This document shows positions 8,401 through 16,419 of a stretch of 64,000 nucleotides of DNA, one piece after another. Source of the stretch: Persicitalea sp963716085 (GTDB taxonomy: Bacteria > Bacteroidota > Bacteroidia > Cytophagales > Spirosomataceae); contig OY970288.1 in the NCBI GenBank assembly GCA_963716085.1, positions 4,340,001 to 4,404,000 on the forward strand, written 5' to 3'. A program made the position numbers and the translations under genes. The notes under the pieces were generated by a model. That model was given only the letters and a program-made list of their open reading frames with translations, had not been told where the DNA came from and did no database searches. Positions within the stretch are counted from its first letter, which is position 1. Each line of letters opens with the position of its first letter.

Positions 8401-8676
8401 GACCGTCTGGAAGGCGGTGTGCTGCGGGTCGAGTTCCGCGACGACGACGGGGCGCTGCTCTGCCACATCGAAGACAACGGCCTGGGCCACGAAGCCGCCC
8501 CCAAGCCGCCGCGCCGCGCTTTCTCCACCCACAAGTCGGTTTCGACCGGCTTATCGGAACAGCGCGCCGACCTGCTCAACGAACTCGGCTACGACATCCG
8601 CATCACCACCACCAACCGCCTGCCCGACACCGGCACGATCGTGACCGTGCGGGTAGGCCAGAAAACCATTTCTTGA
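5494..8676 (+). CDS. LytS-type sensor histidine kinase with Reg_prop propeller and Y_Y_Y domain
   Basis: 1,060 codons. Order: a repeat-encoded N-terminal extension (about 1-53), signal peptide KKLLLALLLLVTASNAFAQ, a large periplasmic beta-propeller of two-component-regulator repeats (to about 680), a Y_Y_Y Ig-like domain (about 705-785), one membrane helix (about 790-812), a coiled coil, then a His_kinase (PF06580) domain with ATP-binding NAFVHG and EDNGLGHE motifs. The phospho-acceptor region reads LNTHFTAN (His856) instead of the usual NPHFLFN. It probably senses a periplasmic ligand and signals to the LytTR regulator 19 bp downstream. The start is uncertain: two 14-bp words at 5621-5648 encode residues 44-52, and the codon before KKLLLAL is CTA, as if a repeat had overwritten the original ATG. 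Confidence 0.88.
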   Translation: MRKNDRFRADPNRLEENLSTLRKNAAFPLSLKTRVPDQHEPNHCPLSTVHCQLKKLLLALLLLVTASNAFAQQYPLVKYTVREGLVQNQVLSMLKDSRGYVWCGTWYGLSRFNGETFENFTEAEGLWNVGVKDIVEDNDGRIWVANGSTSLACFDGEKFKRYKVPTNSPGNILFNRNTNSIRIWESETGKQWEVKGDTLLPVQLPNFPTDLIHGMRYHSPSDTYYLVADQQIVSYRNGQVKKITDNQGWNVTAIIHDEVHLAKTISAGIVEHYVLRQGKPVSFLRTETDGFVISNALDYPYVFINQETLYYLPAHSTEAERVGESPPGMPPVGFLNQTESSMLWIPTEKGLWGLMLTGFKNFKDGEVPNPWSVVEDSEGKFLFLNYWKGVQEYDGKNLRFIPQKEYYPKLVEAYKPLKYAPGPDSWYFRALRDQSGYCWLPDGTGLYRYRKGHFDFIRKGTNNLAFSIAEDVARRKIVVASHQHAYTVSIDPPFRTDSIWGEARLFSGLVFCVAVAPNGQYWIAGRGVERYDPDTKVFTPYNFENSKLPQKVVVILYFDWEGTLWAGGNKGLYRFDAKKDRFEKAFEFGFYHGINAVEQIDSTHLLITDSRNLYVLNLKKFNASGEVDIKTFNHHNGFMGMEPGQLGSYRDSQGRIWITSGSVLSVLDPTKLDLTTRPLRTMIASVNKRGVSFIHPEEVVEVPEGESIVNIKVETLGEDKPYNSQFSYKLEGEMDDWTDWQEQPLITLNNLSNGLHTLKVRSRSGDFNAHAASIATLHFRTKVAIWKSPDFYLYAIIGALALLAALALLGAVNQRRRRKVLQQQAELLEQRSVLESKERGRQLLQAQTIQSQLNTHFTANTLSVIQNQINRHEAERATKNLIDFARLARAYLEDSLLQAGGSVLKAKDITLEREVSNLKMYIDLMQLQYENRHIEVDFRVAEALDPTRIELPPFLIQPYVENAFVHGLHDRLEGGVLRVEFRDDDGALLCHIEDNGLGHEAAPKPPRRAFSTHKSVSTGLSEQRADLLNELGYDIRITTTNRLPDTGTIVTVRVGQKTIS
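5621..5650. repeat. Two tandem 14-bp words inside the kinase 5' region
   Basis: ACTGTCCATTGTCA occurs at 5621-5634 and again at 5635-5648, ending immediately before the codons for the signal peptide. The same kind of intergenic word array found elsewhere in the window is here in frame with a coding sequence. Confidence 0.85.
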
Positions 8677-8695
8677 ACCCACCTCACCCCCAACC

Positions 8696-9547
8696 ATGCT
8701 CCGTACTTTCGTCGTAGAAGACAACGCCGCCGCCCTGGACAATGTCCTCGACTTCCTGCGCCAGAAATGCCCGCAGGTGGAGGTCGTGGGTACTTCGGGC
8801 GAGGTCGACGACGCCTACGAGGGAATCTACCGCACCCGGCCCGATCTGCTGATCTCGGACATCCAACTCATCGGCGGACTGTGCTACGACCTGCTCAACC
8901 GACTCAATGACGCGGGGCGACTCGAAGAATTGCGCATCATCTTCATGACGCTCGTCCCCAGTTTCGAGAACGCCAAAAACGGTTACCAGTATTCGCCCAT
9001 CGCCTTTCTGGAAAAACCCTTCACCGCCGCCGAACTGCAGGCGGCCATCGAGAAGATCGCCCGGCCCGCCGCCATCCCCGAAGCGCGGCAGCAAATGGAA
9101 CAGCTACTCTCCTACTGGGGCAGCCAGCTCGACGTCAGCCCGCGCCTGACGGTCAACCTGCCCAGGGGCGGCCTGCAACTGATCGAACTCAGCGACATCA
9201 GGTACCTGCGATCCGAAGAGACCATCACGAAATTCTACCTGCTGGGCGGAGATCCGAAACTGCCGCTGGTGTCCAACAAGAATATCGGACACTACGCCGC
9301 GCTGCTGAACGACAACGCGTCGTTCATTTCTATCAGCAAGAGCATCATCATCAACCTCAACCAACTGGCGCGCTACGATCACCGCGAGTATCTGGTTTAT
9401 TTCAAAGACGACGGCGGCCACGTGGCCGCTTCCCGCGAGGGCGGCAGAAAGTTACGCAAGCACCTCCTGCAAAATCCCCTGCCCGGCGCATCGCCCCCTG
9501 ACTCAATGGTAAGTTTTTTCAGGAAAGTCTTCGGGCAGAAAGAGTAA
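8696..9547 (+). CDS. LytTR family response regulator
   Basis: 283 residues: receiver domain (acidic pair E8/D9, phospho-acceptor D55 in LLISDIQL, FLEKPF with the conserved Lys) followed by a LytTR DNA-binding domain (about 150-255; IELSDIRYLRSEETITKFYL, SFISISKSIIINLNQL). It lies 19 bp after the kinase gene and is almost certainly its partner. LytTR regulators bind direct repeats in promoters; target genes are unknown, but the solo LytTR gene and surface-protein genes just downstream are candidates (inference). The receiver's usual T/S after beta-4 is present in FMTLVP. Confidence 0.92.
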   Translation: MLRTFVVEDNAAALDNVLDFLRQKCPQVEVVGTSGEVDDAYEGIYRTRPDLLISDIQLIGGLCYDLLNRLNDAGRLEELRIIFMTLVPSFENAKNGYQYSPIAFLEKPFTAAELQAAIEKIARPAAIPEARQQMEQLLSYWGSQLDVSPRLTVNLPRGGLQLIELSDIRYLRSEETITKFYLLGGDPKLPLVSNKNIGHYAALLNDNASFISISKSIIINLNQLARYDHREYLVYFKDDGGHVAASREGGRKLRKHLLQNPLPGASPPDSMVSFFRKVFGQKE

Positions 9548-9784
9548 AGCACCGCCCCCTGTCAGGCTGAGCGGAGTCGCTTGTCAGGCTGAGCGGAGTC
9601 GAAGCCCCCCCCCAACAACCATTCATGTGAAAAAACGACCGAAAATGACGGAAAGCGACGGAATACCTCCCGACACGCCCTGGCAATGAAACCGTAAGCC
9701 TATATTTAGACACTAATTCTGGAAGCAGAAGGCGAAGTGAGGGGGAGTAGGAATCCAGAGTTCAGGAACATCAAATAACGAGCG
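9548..9784. repeat. Intergenic region with a 20-bp direct repeat and a poly-C tract
   Basis: TGTCAGGCTGAGCGGAGTCG is present twice, at 9560-9579 and 9582-9601, and is followed by a run of nine C. The word CTGAGCGGAGTCGAAG is of a type scattered through Bacteroidota genomes. No coding potential is apparent, and no clear promoter is seen for the next gene. Confidence 0.8.
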
Positions 9785-10780
9785 ATGAACCACCCCTCCG
9801 AACTCCGCAGCCAAATCATCACTAAAATCGCCGAGGCCTGGGACGACCGCTGGGCCGCCGCCCACGGGGCCGAGTTCGTATGTGTGGAAGACCTGCCCAG
9901 CCGCAACGCCTTCTACGAAGACCTGCTGCTGGACATCGACCAGGCCCTCGCCGACCGCCTCGACGCCCGCTCGGCGGAGTACTTCATTTCCAAAGACACC
10001 CTGCGGCGGTTCCTGAATCCGCGCTACGAAGGCGGCTTCGCCCTCAAATCCAAAAATGCCCTGGCCATCTACGCGGGCTACGCCGACTGGCACGACTTCG
10101 TACGGCAGCACACGCCCGAACCCGTCCCTGCCGGCCCGACGGTGAACGTCTATCAAATCGCCCTGTTGCCCTCGATGTCGGCGCAAAGTCCGCCGCTGCT
10201 GGGCGAAGGCACCACCGCCCCACCCGTGTGGCAGCGGCGCGGCGTAATCTTTACGGGCGCCTTTGCCCTGCTGCTGCTGACCGCCGCCGGGGGGTTCGCG
10301 CTCTACGATTTTGTAAAAACCAAGTGGCTCAATCCGGCCCCCAGCCAGTTCATCGAGGAACTCTACGACACCGTGCGCCGGGCCAACGCCGCCGAGTTTG
10401 CCGCCTACCGCAGCGCTCCCGACGCCGATCTCAGCGGTCTGGACGAATGCTTCGACCCCGAAGGCTCGGCCTACGCCAAGATCACGGAAGCCGTAACGGG
10501 CAGTTGCGCCAAAAAGCGAATCATTAGCAACCCCGGCAACCCCTCCACACACGAGCTGCTCAGCATCTCGCTCAGCGAGATCGACGGCGACCGGGCGATC
10601 GTCAAAACCCGCGAGTACTGGTACGTCCGCTGGTTCGACACGCAGAAAAACGACTACCTCGACTACGTCTATAAAGAAACCAACGAGCAACTCTACGTAC
10701 TACACTGGCGCGAGGGTCGCTGGCGGGTGCGCTCCAACGCCTACCCGCCCCAAAGCGACAACGACGCTCAGAAAGAGTGA
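9785..10780 (+). CDS. One-TM protein with HTH-like N terminus and NTF2/ARC6-like C terminus (unknown function)
   Basis: 331 residues. Residues 1-110 are cytoplasmic and contain FISKDTLRRFLNPRYEGG and ALAIYAGYADWHDF, a pattern seen in Bacteroidota proteins that couple a small helical, possibly HTH-like, domain to a membrane anchor. One membrane helix is at about 153-176. The periplasmic C-terminal domain ends with a TREYWYVRW...TNEQLYVLHW...WRVRSNAYP pattern like NTF2/ARC6-type ligand-binding domains. A transmembrane regulator is possible but not demonstrated. It sits between a LytTR two-component pair and a solo LytTR gene in the same direction, suggesting a shared regulatory locus. Confidence 0.6.
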   Translation: MNHPSELRSQIITKIAEAWDDRWAAAHGAEFVCVEDLPSRNAFYEDLLLDIDQALADRLDARSAEYFISKDTLRRFLNPRYEGGFALKSKNALAIYAGYADWHDFVRQHTPEPVPAGPTVNVYQIALLPSMSAQSPPLLGEGTTAPPVWQRRGVIFTGAFALLLLTAAGGFALYDFVKTKWLNPAPSQFIEELYDTVRRANAAEFAAYRSAPDADLSGLDECFDPEGSAYAKITEAVTGSCAKKRIISNPGNPSTHELLSISLSEIDGDRAIVKTREYWYVRWFDTQKNDYLDYVYKETNEQLYVLHWREGRWRVRSNAYPPQSDNDAQKE

Positions 10781-11000
10781 GTTGCCGCTTTGCTTCGCCC
10801 TTTGCCAAGGCTGCTAAAGCCTTTTGCCAAACATTTTTTGCCGGAATGCGGCATCTTGCGGGGGTTGAAGGGAAGGAGCGACAGAGGCACAAAGTTCCAG
10901 AGTGGGACGGCCCATGCCGCACAAAGTTCCAAAGGCACAAAGCGACAAAGTATAGCGAACTGGGCCGCCACGCGGTACCCAGTACCCAGTACCCTAAATT
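10781..11000. repeat. Intergenic GGCACAAAGTTCCAAAGG-type and GTACCCA word repeats
   Basis: A small hairpin AAGGCT-GCTAA-AGCCTT followed by TT at 10807-10824 could be a weak terminator. From about 10882 to 10950 there are three pieces of the GCACAAAGTTCCAAAGGC family also found at 588-735. At 10975-10995 the 7-bp word GTACCCA is repeated three times, ending six bases before the next start codon. Confidence 0.75.
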
Positions 11001-11435
11001 ATGCAAGCACTCTCTACTCCCCACGATCTCCCCGCCCCTGCCCTCAGCCGGCTGCGACCACTGTCGCCCGAGGGTTTACTGCTGCCTTATCCCAAAGGCC
11101 AACGCTTCGTTCCCGCCGATCATATCCTGGCCCTGAGCGGCGACCGCAACTACACCCGCTTCCACTTCCGCGATGGCCGCACTTTCCTCTACTCCAAAAC
11201 GCTGGGCTACATTCTTACCCTACTCCCCGCCCATGCCTTTGCCCGCATCCACCGCAGTCACGCCGTGAATCGGGAGTATATCCACACCGTTTTTAAAGAA
11301 TCTATCGTGCTGGTCGATGGGAGCGAGTGGGGGGTGAGTCGGAGGAAAAGGGGGAAGTCGAAGCGGCTTGTGGTACGGGCCGGGCCGCCGGGCCGCCGGT
11401 GCGGTTCGGCTTCCAGCCCGTCTTCCCGAAAATGA
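11001..11435 (+). CDS. Solo LytTR DNA-binding protein
   Basis: 144 residues with only a LytTR domain (about 35-122): ADHILALSGDRNYTRFHF, TLGYILTLLPAHAFARIHRS, HAVNREYIHTVF, VDGSEWGVSRRKRGK. There is no receiver or membrane segment, so it is a one-domain transcription factor, probably controlled by its own level or by partners. It precedes the M43/Ig protein gene by 35 bp in the same direction, and a truncated relative lies just after that gene. The last 20 residues (VVRAGPPGRRCG...) are read from a REP-like palindrome and do not belong to the domain. The natural stop has probably been lost. Confidence 0.85.
   Translation: MQALSTPHDLPAPALSRLRPLSPEGLLLPYPKGQRFVPADHILALSGDRNYTRFHFRDGRTFLYSKTLGYILTLLPAHAFARIHRSHAVNREYIHTVFKESIVLVDGSEWGVSRRKRGKSKRLVVRAGPPGRRCGSASSPSSRK
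11370..11423. repeat. REP-like palindromic element overlapping the LytTR 3' end
   Basis: It begins GTGGTACGGGCCGGGCC and continues through alternating CGG/CCG palindromes to GGCTTCCAGCCCG. The GTGGTACGGGC head is the same as in the elements around the RAYT gene at 35.8-36.5 kb and the one at 61.46 kb. Confidence 0.7.
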
Positions 11436-11470
11436 TAAATTTTAAGGCATAACACCTTTTCCTCATATAC

Positions 11471-14400
11471 ATGAAAATACGTTTCCTCTTCCTACTTACG
11501 ATCAGCACTCTCCTGACTTGGTCTGCCGATGGCCAAACCCCTACGTCCTCCGACACCCTTCCCGGCTGCCGCGTAACAGGCGATTTCCTGGAACGCAACC
11601 TTGACCCGCAGCTATTGAACCAGATGAACGCCCAATGGCAGGAGTACCAAAAGCAAAACAAAGCCAACGGGCGGCTCTCTGCCGAGGATCCAATTATCAC
11701 CGTCCCGGTAATGTTTCACATTGCGCATTTGGGCGAGCCCGTGGGCGTAGGATCCAATCTATCGGTTGGGCAGATTCAGGCTTCCTTGGCAAGGTTGAAT
11801 AACATCTTCCGGGCTCGGGGTAACTCCGCTGCGGGAAACGACACCCGTATCGAGTTTGTACTTGCCAACTGCTCAGGCATCGACCGGGCGAACGCATCTG
11901 GAGTGGCTGATTTTGTCAGCCAGGGCGTAAAACAAGCCGATAATAATCAGATTCAGCAAGTTAAAGGCTTGTTCGGCAACTACCAGGATAAGTTTGTGAA
12001 CATATACGTGAGCCATACGATCACGGGAGCGGGCGGATTTGCCTGGTTTGGAGGAGATATGTTTACTACTATTTACGATTTCTCCAAAACGGGTGAAAGA
12101 GCGTCCAAAACTTTCACTTTCGCCCACGAGATGGGTCATGTATTGTTCTTGCGGCATACGTTCGAGGGCGATAACTCTTGTCAAACCTGCCCAAATGAAA
12201 ACGTAATTTGCCCTCCTAATAACAACCCTCTGACGGATGGCGACCAAGTAGCCGACACGCCACCGCATCGAGTGTTCGACCTGAACCAAAACACGCCTGC
12301 CACCGCCATCAATTATTGTACAGGTCAGCCTTTCGGTGTCGAACTGGTCAAGAATTATATGGCTTACGGTACTGATGCCGACCGCTTCACGCCCGGCCAA
12401 ATCGCTCGAATGCGGTTTCACCTGGAAAATTACCTCACCAGATGGACGCAATCCGACGCGATTCCCAATCCAAACAATCAAATCACATTTTCTTCGGTAC
12501 CCACTACGCTGTGTGCTAACTCGACCGCTACAATAAGCTTTTCCAATAACTCAGGCAGCGCGAACCCGGTACTGCTCCTCACGAAAGGAGATGAAGTCGT
12601 CAACTATTATGATAATATCAATAGTCCCTTCGCCTTCAATGTCCCAACGGGTAAGTTTGATTTAGGGTATGCCAGTTTGTTGGAAGGAAACGGCTATCGG
12701 TTGCGGGTGGTAGCGGGTTGCAACAGTAAGGAGACTGCTGCTCTGCCTTACAAAAACCTTAGTCTCTATACCGCTGCCCTCGTCGGAGCAGACGGAGCAG
12801 CGTTTCCGAATGCATACCAAGATGTATATCAGAATCTTTGCACAGGTGCGTCGCTCACGCTACGAATCAAATTGACGTATCAGGAGAATGGCGTGACTAC
12901 CGACGTCCCGCAAGCCGATTATGCAAACTTTAACTTTCAATGGATGTTTAACGGCAATCCAATTTCCGGGGCCACGAACTCGACTTACATCGTAAACGGT
13001 AATTCGGGAACCTACCATTGCGTACTGAGCCAACCCGCCTGTGCAGGCCAGACTAAAAACTCCTACTCGGCCACGCTCAACTTTTCCTCCTCTCCTTATG
13101 CTTACCTTTCCGATGTTGCCGACGGAAAAAATCAGCTCAGAAACCAATGCGTAGGGAGTACGATCAAACTGAGTTCGTCCTACGTGAGCAATAGTGCCAC
13201 GTACAGTTGGTACAAAGACGGCGTACTGCTGCCCAATGAGACCAATCGAATCTTGGCCATTGGAAGTACCGGAACGTATAGCGTGAAGCCAAGCGATGGG
13301 GCTTGTGCTATTTCAACCCAAGCCAACGAAGACATTGCGATCAACATTGGAAGTTCGATCGAAAATTACCTTTCTTTCTCAGCCGATAGCTTGTTCTGTG
13401 GCGGAGTTTACACATACGGTCCGGGAACCGGGGATAACCCTGGAAAAGGATGGGCTGATGGGCTTACCTACCAATGGCTCCGTAATGGCAAGGAAATACC
13501 GGGAGCGAACAGGAATGGGTACTACGCCAACCAGGAGGGTTATTATAGTCTGCGAGTGCGGCAGGGTACTTGTGAGTCTGTGAGCAACGTCAGGAAGGTT
13601 AAATTAGCGGTCAAGAATCAAAAGCCTGTCATATCGGCCCCGGCGGCATTTGCCAGTGGCATTACTTATCGGATTTATGTGGATAATCCGGGCAATGGCG
13701 CGCTTCAATGGCTTAAAGACGATCAGCCGACTACAAATAACAGCTACAACTATCTGGAAATATCTACGCCCGGAGTTTACAAAGTGCAAATAGGATTCGG
13801 AGACTGCGCCGTAGAATCTGATCCGCTAGTAGTGGTATTTGGGCAATCCTTAACTCCGGCCATTACGACTACTGATAGCACAATTCTTACTTGTAGCGAC
13901 TTCGCCCGCTCCCCCTATCTGAGCTTCAATAGTAAGTACTTTGCTAACACGAGCGGACTCACTTACCGCTGGTTAAAAAACGGCATCGAACTACCCCTTA
14001 GCAACTTCTATGCTGACAAAAACTTCAATTATCCTAATGAAAATGGCACCTACCAACTGCGCGTGAGCAAAGGAGCCGCTACTGGGCTATCGAACCAGAT
14101 CGTAGTAAATTCGGCAAGTACCCGCAGCGTCATGCTCACCGCCCAGTACGACATTACGTCGATTTGTCAAGGGAATGTAATCAAGCTTAGAATCCCGCAA
14201 ACGGTGCTATCCTTTTATTCCGGCACTTCCTGGGTATGGAAAAGAAGTGAAACACCTATTCCAAACCAAAGCAGTAATACCCTCATTGCCACCCAATCCG
14301 GCACTTACACCGCCACCTACCAGGGCAACGGTTGCTCCATCACCTCCGAACCCATGCAAGTTACCGTCGGTAGCCCGGCTCCTACTGCCACCCTCAGCGG

Positions 14401-14851
14401 CTACCACACCATCCGCAACGGCGAAACAGCCAACCTGCAACTGACCTCCTCCGCCCAGGGGCCGTACTTCTTCACCCTCTCGGACGGCACGGAGTACCTC
14501 GGCCAGGCCCTCACCACGCCCGTACCCAAAAGTCCCACCGTGTCCACGACCTACGCGCTGATGAGTTTCGGAACGCACTGCGGCCCCAGCCCCAACGCCT
14601 CCGGCCTGGCCCGCATCGACGTGACCAACTGCGCCGTTGGCGTGATCAACGCCACGCTCTCCGGCGGTACCTGGACCACGCCCGGCATCTGGTCCTGCGG
14701 CAGCATCCCCACCGCCCTCGATCCCGTGCGCATCAGCGACGCCCACACCATCGCTCTTCCCACCGACTACACCGCTACGGCTAAAAGCGTGGAACTGCGG
14801 GGGAATGTGCAGTATAATGTGAATGCGGGGTTGAAGGTGGGGCAGGAGTGA
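11471..14851 (+). CDS. Secreted M43-like metalloprotease with Ig-like repeats
   Basis: 1,126 residues. Signal peptide 1-21 (ends WSADGQ). Residues about 75-335 form a pappalysin/M43-type catalytic domain: zinc motif HEMGHVLFLRH with H219, E220, H223 and H229, followed by NYMAYG as the Met-turn. The usual Gly at position 8 of HExxHxxGxxH is Phe here. Several Ig-like/PKD-like segments follow, with repeated patterns such as TYSWYKDGVLLPN and TYQWLRNGKEIPGAN. Residues 1053-1126 form a short C-terminal module (GTWTTPGIWSCGSIPTALD ... YNVNAGLKVGQE) that recurs as orphan fragments at 21.1-21.4 kb. No standard T9SS sorting domain is visible; the C-terminal module may do that job (inference). Likely an extracellular or surface protease-adhesin controlled by the adjacent LytTR. 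Confidence 0.82.
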   Translation: MKIRFLFLLTISTLLTWSADGQTPTSSDTLPGCRVTGDFLERNLDPQLLNQMNAQWQEYQKQNKANGRLSAEDPIITVPVMFHIAHLGEPVGVGSNLSVGQIQASLARLNNIFRARGNSAAGNDTRIEFVLANCSGIDRANASGVADFVSQGVKQADNNQIQQVKGLFGNYQDKFVNIYVSHTITGAGGFAWFGGDMFTTIYDFSKTGERASKTFTFAHEMGHVLFLRHTFEGDNSCQTCPNENVICPPNNNPLTDGDQVADTPPHRVFDLNQNTPATAINYCTGQPFGVELVKNYMAYGTDADRFTPGQIARMRFHLENYLTRWTQSDAIPNPNNQITFSSVPTTLCANSTATISFSNNSGSANPVLLLTKGDEVVNYYDNINSPFAFNVPTGKFDLGYASLLEGNGYRLRVVAGCNSKETAALPYKNLSLYTAALVGADGAAFPNAYQDVYQNLCTGASLTLRIKLTYQENGVTTDVPQADYANFNFQWMFNGNPISGATNSTYIVNGNSGTYHCVLSQPACAGQTKNSYSATLNFSSSPYAYLSDVADGKNQLRNQCVGSTIKLSSSYVSNSATYSWYKDGVLLPNETNRILAIGSTGTYSVKPSDGACAISTQANEDIAINIGSSIENYLSFSADSLFCGGVYTYGPGTGDNPGKGWADGLTYQWLRNGKEIPGANRNGYYANQEGYYSLRVRQGTCESVSNVRKVKLAVKNQKPVISAPAAFASGITYRIYVDNPGNGALQWLKDDQPTTNNSYNYLEISTPGVYKVQIGFGDCAVESDPLVVVFGQSLTPAITTTDSTILTCSDFARSPYLSFNSKYFANTSGLTYRWLKNGIELPLSNFYADKNFNYPNENGTYQLRVSKGAATGLSNQIVVNSASTRSVMLTAQYDITSICQGNVIKLRIPQTVLSFYSGTSWVWKRSETPIPNQSSNTLIATQSGTYTATYQGNGCSITSEPMQVTVGSPAPTATLSGYHTIRNGETANLQLTSSAQGPYFFTLSDGTEYLGQALTTPVPKSPTVSTTYALMSFGTHCGPSPNASGLARIDVTNCAVGVINATLSGGTWTTPGIWSCGSIPTALDPVRISDAHTIALPTDYTATAKSVELRGNVQYNVNAGLKVGQE

Positions 14852-14919
14852 TGTAGGGAATAATGAAAAATGAACATGGGATAATGACTATTTTTTTTGA
14901 TTCAGAACAGAGGAATGCT

Positions 14920-15195
14920 ATGAAGAAGATACTACTTTCTGCCGTACCTTGGGTGGCTTTTTGTTTCTGCATTGGCCGCACGCTGCTCTACTCCCGCACC
15001 CTCGGCGACCTGCTGCCCCTGCTGCCCGCCCACGCCTTCGCCCGCATCCACCGCAGCCACGCCGTGAATCGGGAGTATATCCACACCATTTTTAAAAGCT
15101 CGATTGTGCTGGTAGATGGCAGTGAGTGGGGGGTGAGTCGGCGGAAAAGGGGGAAGTCGAAGCGGTTGATTAGTGTTAGGAAAAGGCTGATATAG
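14920..15195 (+). pseudogene. Chimeric fragment: signal-peptide start fused to the 3' half of a LytTR gene
   Basis: Reads MKKILLSAVPWVAFCFC, a typical secreted-protein leader, then switches without a break to GRTLLYSRTLGDLLPLLPA and continues to GSEWGVSRRKRGKSKRL. The second part matches residues about 58-124 of the solo LytTR at 11.0 kb, with long identical DNA stretches in its last third. The first half of the LytTR domain is missing and a DNA-binding protein would not carry a signal peptide, so this is a recombination scar. It shows that the M43/Ig gene is bracketed by two LytTR copies. Expression is possible but function is doubtful. Confidence 0.75.
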
Positions 15196-15439
15196 TGACA
15201 TCAATTAACAAACGCAAGGAAAGCTTTACCTGGAATAATGTATATTATAAAAAAACAAAAAGATAAAACTAAGATAAGACCCCGCAAGATTACATAGTTT
15301 ATATTAAGAGATTTTTTGAGAGAATAATTTCGAATGTAAACACAATAAATTGTCATTTATCTTGTAAGAAATGCCCTCGATGACAAGATAAAATTTTAAT
15401 TAATACTATAAAAAATACATTTAAATAAAATTCTATACT
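15196..15439. promoter_or_regulatory. AT-rich intergenic region with a 10-bp perfect inverted repeat
   Basis: Base composition falls sharply here. TTTATCTTGT at 15356-15365 is mirrored by ACAAGATAAA at 15383-15392, with a 17-nt loop, about 50 nt before the next start codon. It could be an operator or an RNA hairpin; there is no T-run, so a terminator is less likely. No gene is seen. Confidence 0.5.
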
Positions 15440-16408
15440 ATGAAAAGGTTATTTTTGATTTTATTGATTTGTACATTAAATACTTGTTTTGGGCAAACTG
15501 GAACTGTCCGGTTTTGCGATGTACATACGCAAATTAGGGATGCTACAAGTATTGCTCAAATCGATAATATAATTATCATACATTTTAAGAATGTATTAGG
15601 AAATAAAAAAGTTGATATGGCAACTATTGGAATTAATCCTGTTGATATAAAAAGCCCAATAGGTCAAAGAGATGCAGATGCCATTTTATACGAAGCAAGG
15701 AAACGTATATTTTTCAAATTTCAGAGTTCCGTCACGAATGTAGTAGCTCCAAAATGGTTTCAAAGAGATCTTAGTGAAGCCAAAATTGTTGCAAATGAAA
15801 TTTTAAATTTATTTGATAATGTGTGTGAAATAGTCCAAGAAAAAGACCCTATTGTCAGGTATATAAAAATATTTGATAAAATTTTGGAATTAGGTGAGAG
15901 TAGCACAGGGCATTTAGGGTTTATTGTCAAATTGACTCGTACTTATTTAGATGTGACAATTAAAGCAATCAAATATATTGATTACTTATCAAGATATACT
16001 GCTCATTTATATTTGAATAATGAACTTCCGATAAATATAAGATTTGCAATCGATGAAAGTCGATATAGCGATTGGCTATATCTTGGAGAATTTATCAAAG
16101 TCACAAAATTTGAAGTTGTTACAGAGGATGGGCTATATATTCAACAAGTGGATGTGAAACTAGGGGACAACTCAAGTAGCAGTTTTGATGCACGCTCTGT
16201 GACTATACAAACCCCAGCTTTGACAAGAACTGACGTAAGATATTTTTTGAGAATGACTATTGGCGACATAGAAAATGTAGTTTATTTACCAATCAACGAG
16301 AAATTAGCATCGTCTGTTGCAGGTGGTGGTGCTATACTTCAATTCAAATTTAGAATAAAAGAAGGCAAAAAAAATAATCCTAAAAGTTGGGTATTAGAAC
16401 TACTTTAA
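15440..16408 (+). CDS. Secreted protein of unknown function in an AT-rich segment
   Basis: 322 residues. Signal peptide MKRLFLILLICTLNTCFGQ, possible cleavage after FGQ; a Cys at 16 could alternatively be a lipobox, but the context is weak. The rest is mixed alpha/beta with a helical middle (YIKIFDKILELGES ... YIDYLSRYTAHLYL) and a C-terminal beta-rich third. I recognise no family. Codon use is strongly AT-biased (many ATT, AAA, TTT), unlike flanking genes, indicating recent acquisition. The stop is 11 nt before the ATG of the large adhesin-like gene, so the two are probably co-transcribed and may be exported partners. Confidence 0.7.
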   Translation: MKRLFLILLICTLNTCFGQTGTVRFCDVHTQIRDATSIAQIDNIIIIHFKNVLGNKKVDMATIGINPVDIKSPIGQRDADAILYEARKRIFFKFQSSVTNVVAPKWFQRDLSEAKIVANEILNLFDNVCEIVQEKDPIVRYIKIFDKILELGESSTGHLGFIVKLTRTYLDVTIKAIKYIDYLSRYTAHLYLNNELPINIRFAIDESRYSDWLYLGEFIKVTKFEVVTEDGLYIQQVDVKLGDNSSSSFDARSVTIQTPALTRTDVRYFLRMTIGDIENVVYLPINEKLASSVAGGGAILQFKFRIKEGKKNNPKSWVLELL

Positions 16409-16419
16409 AAAACGAAAAA

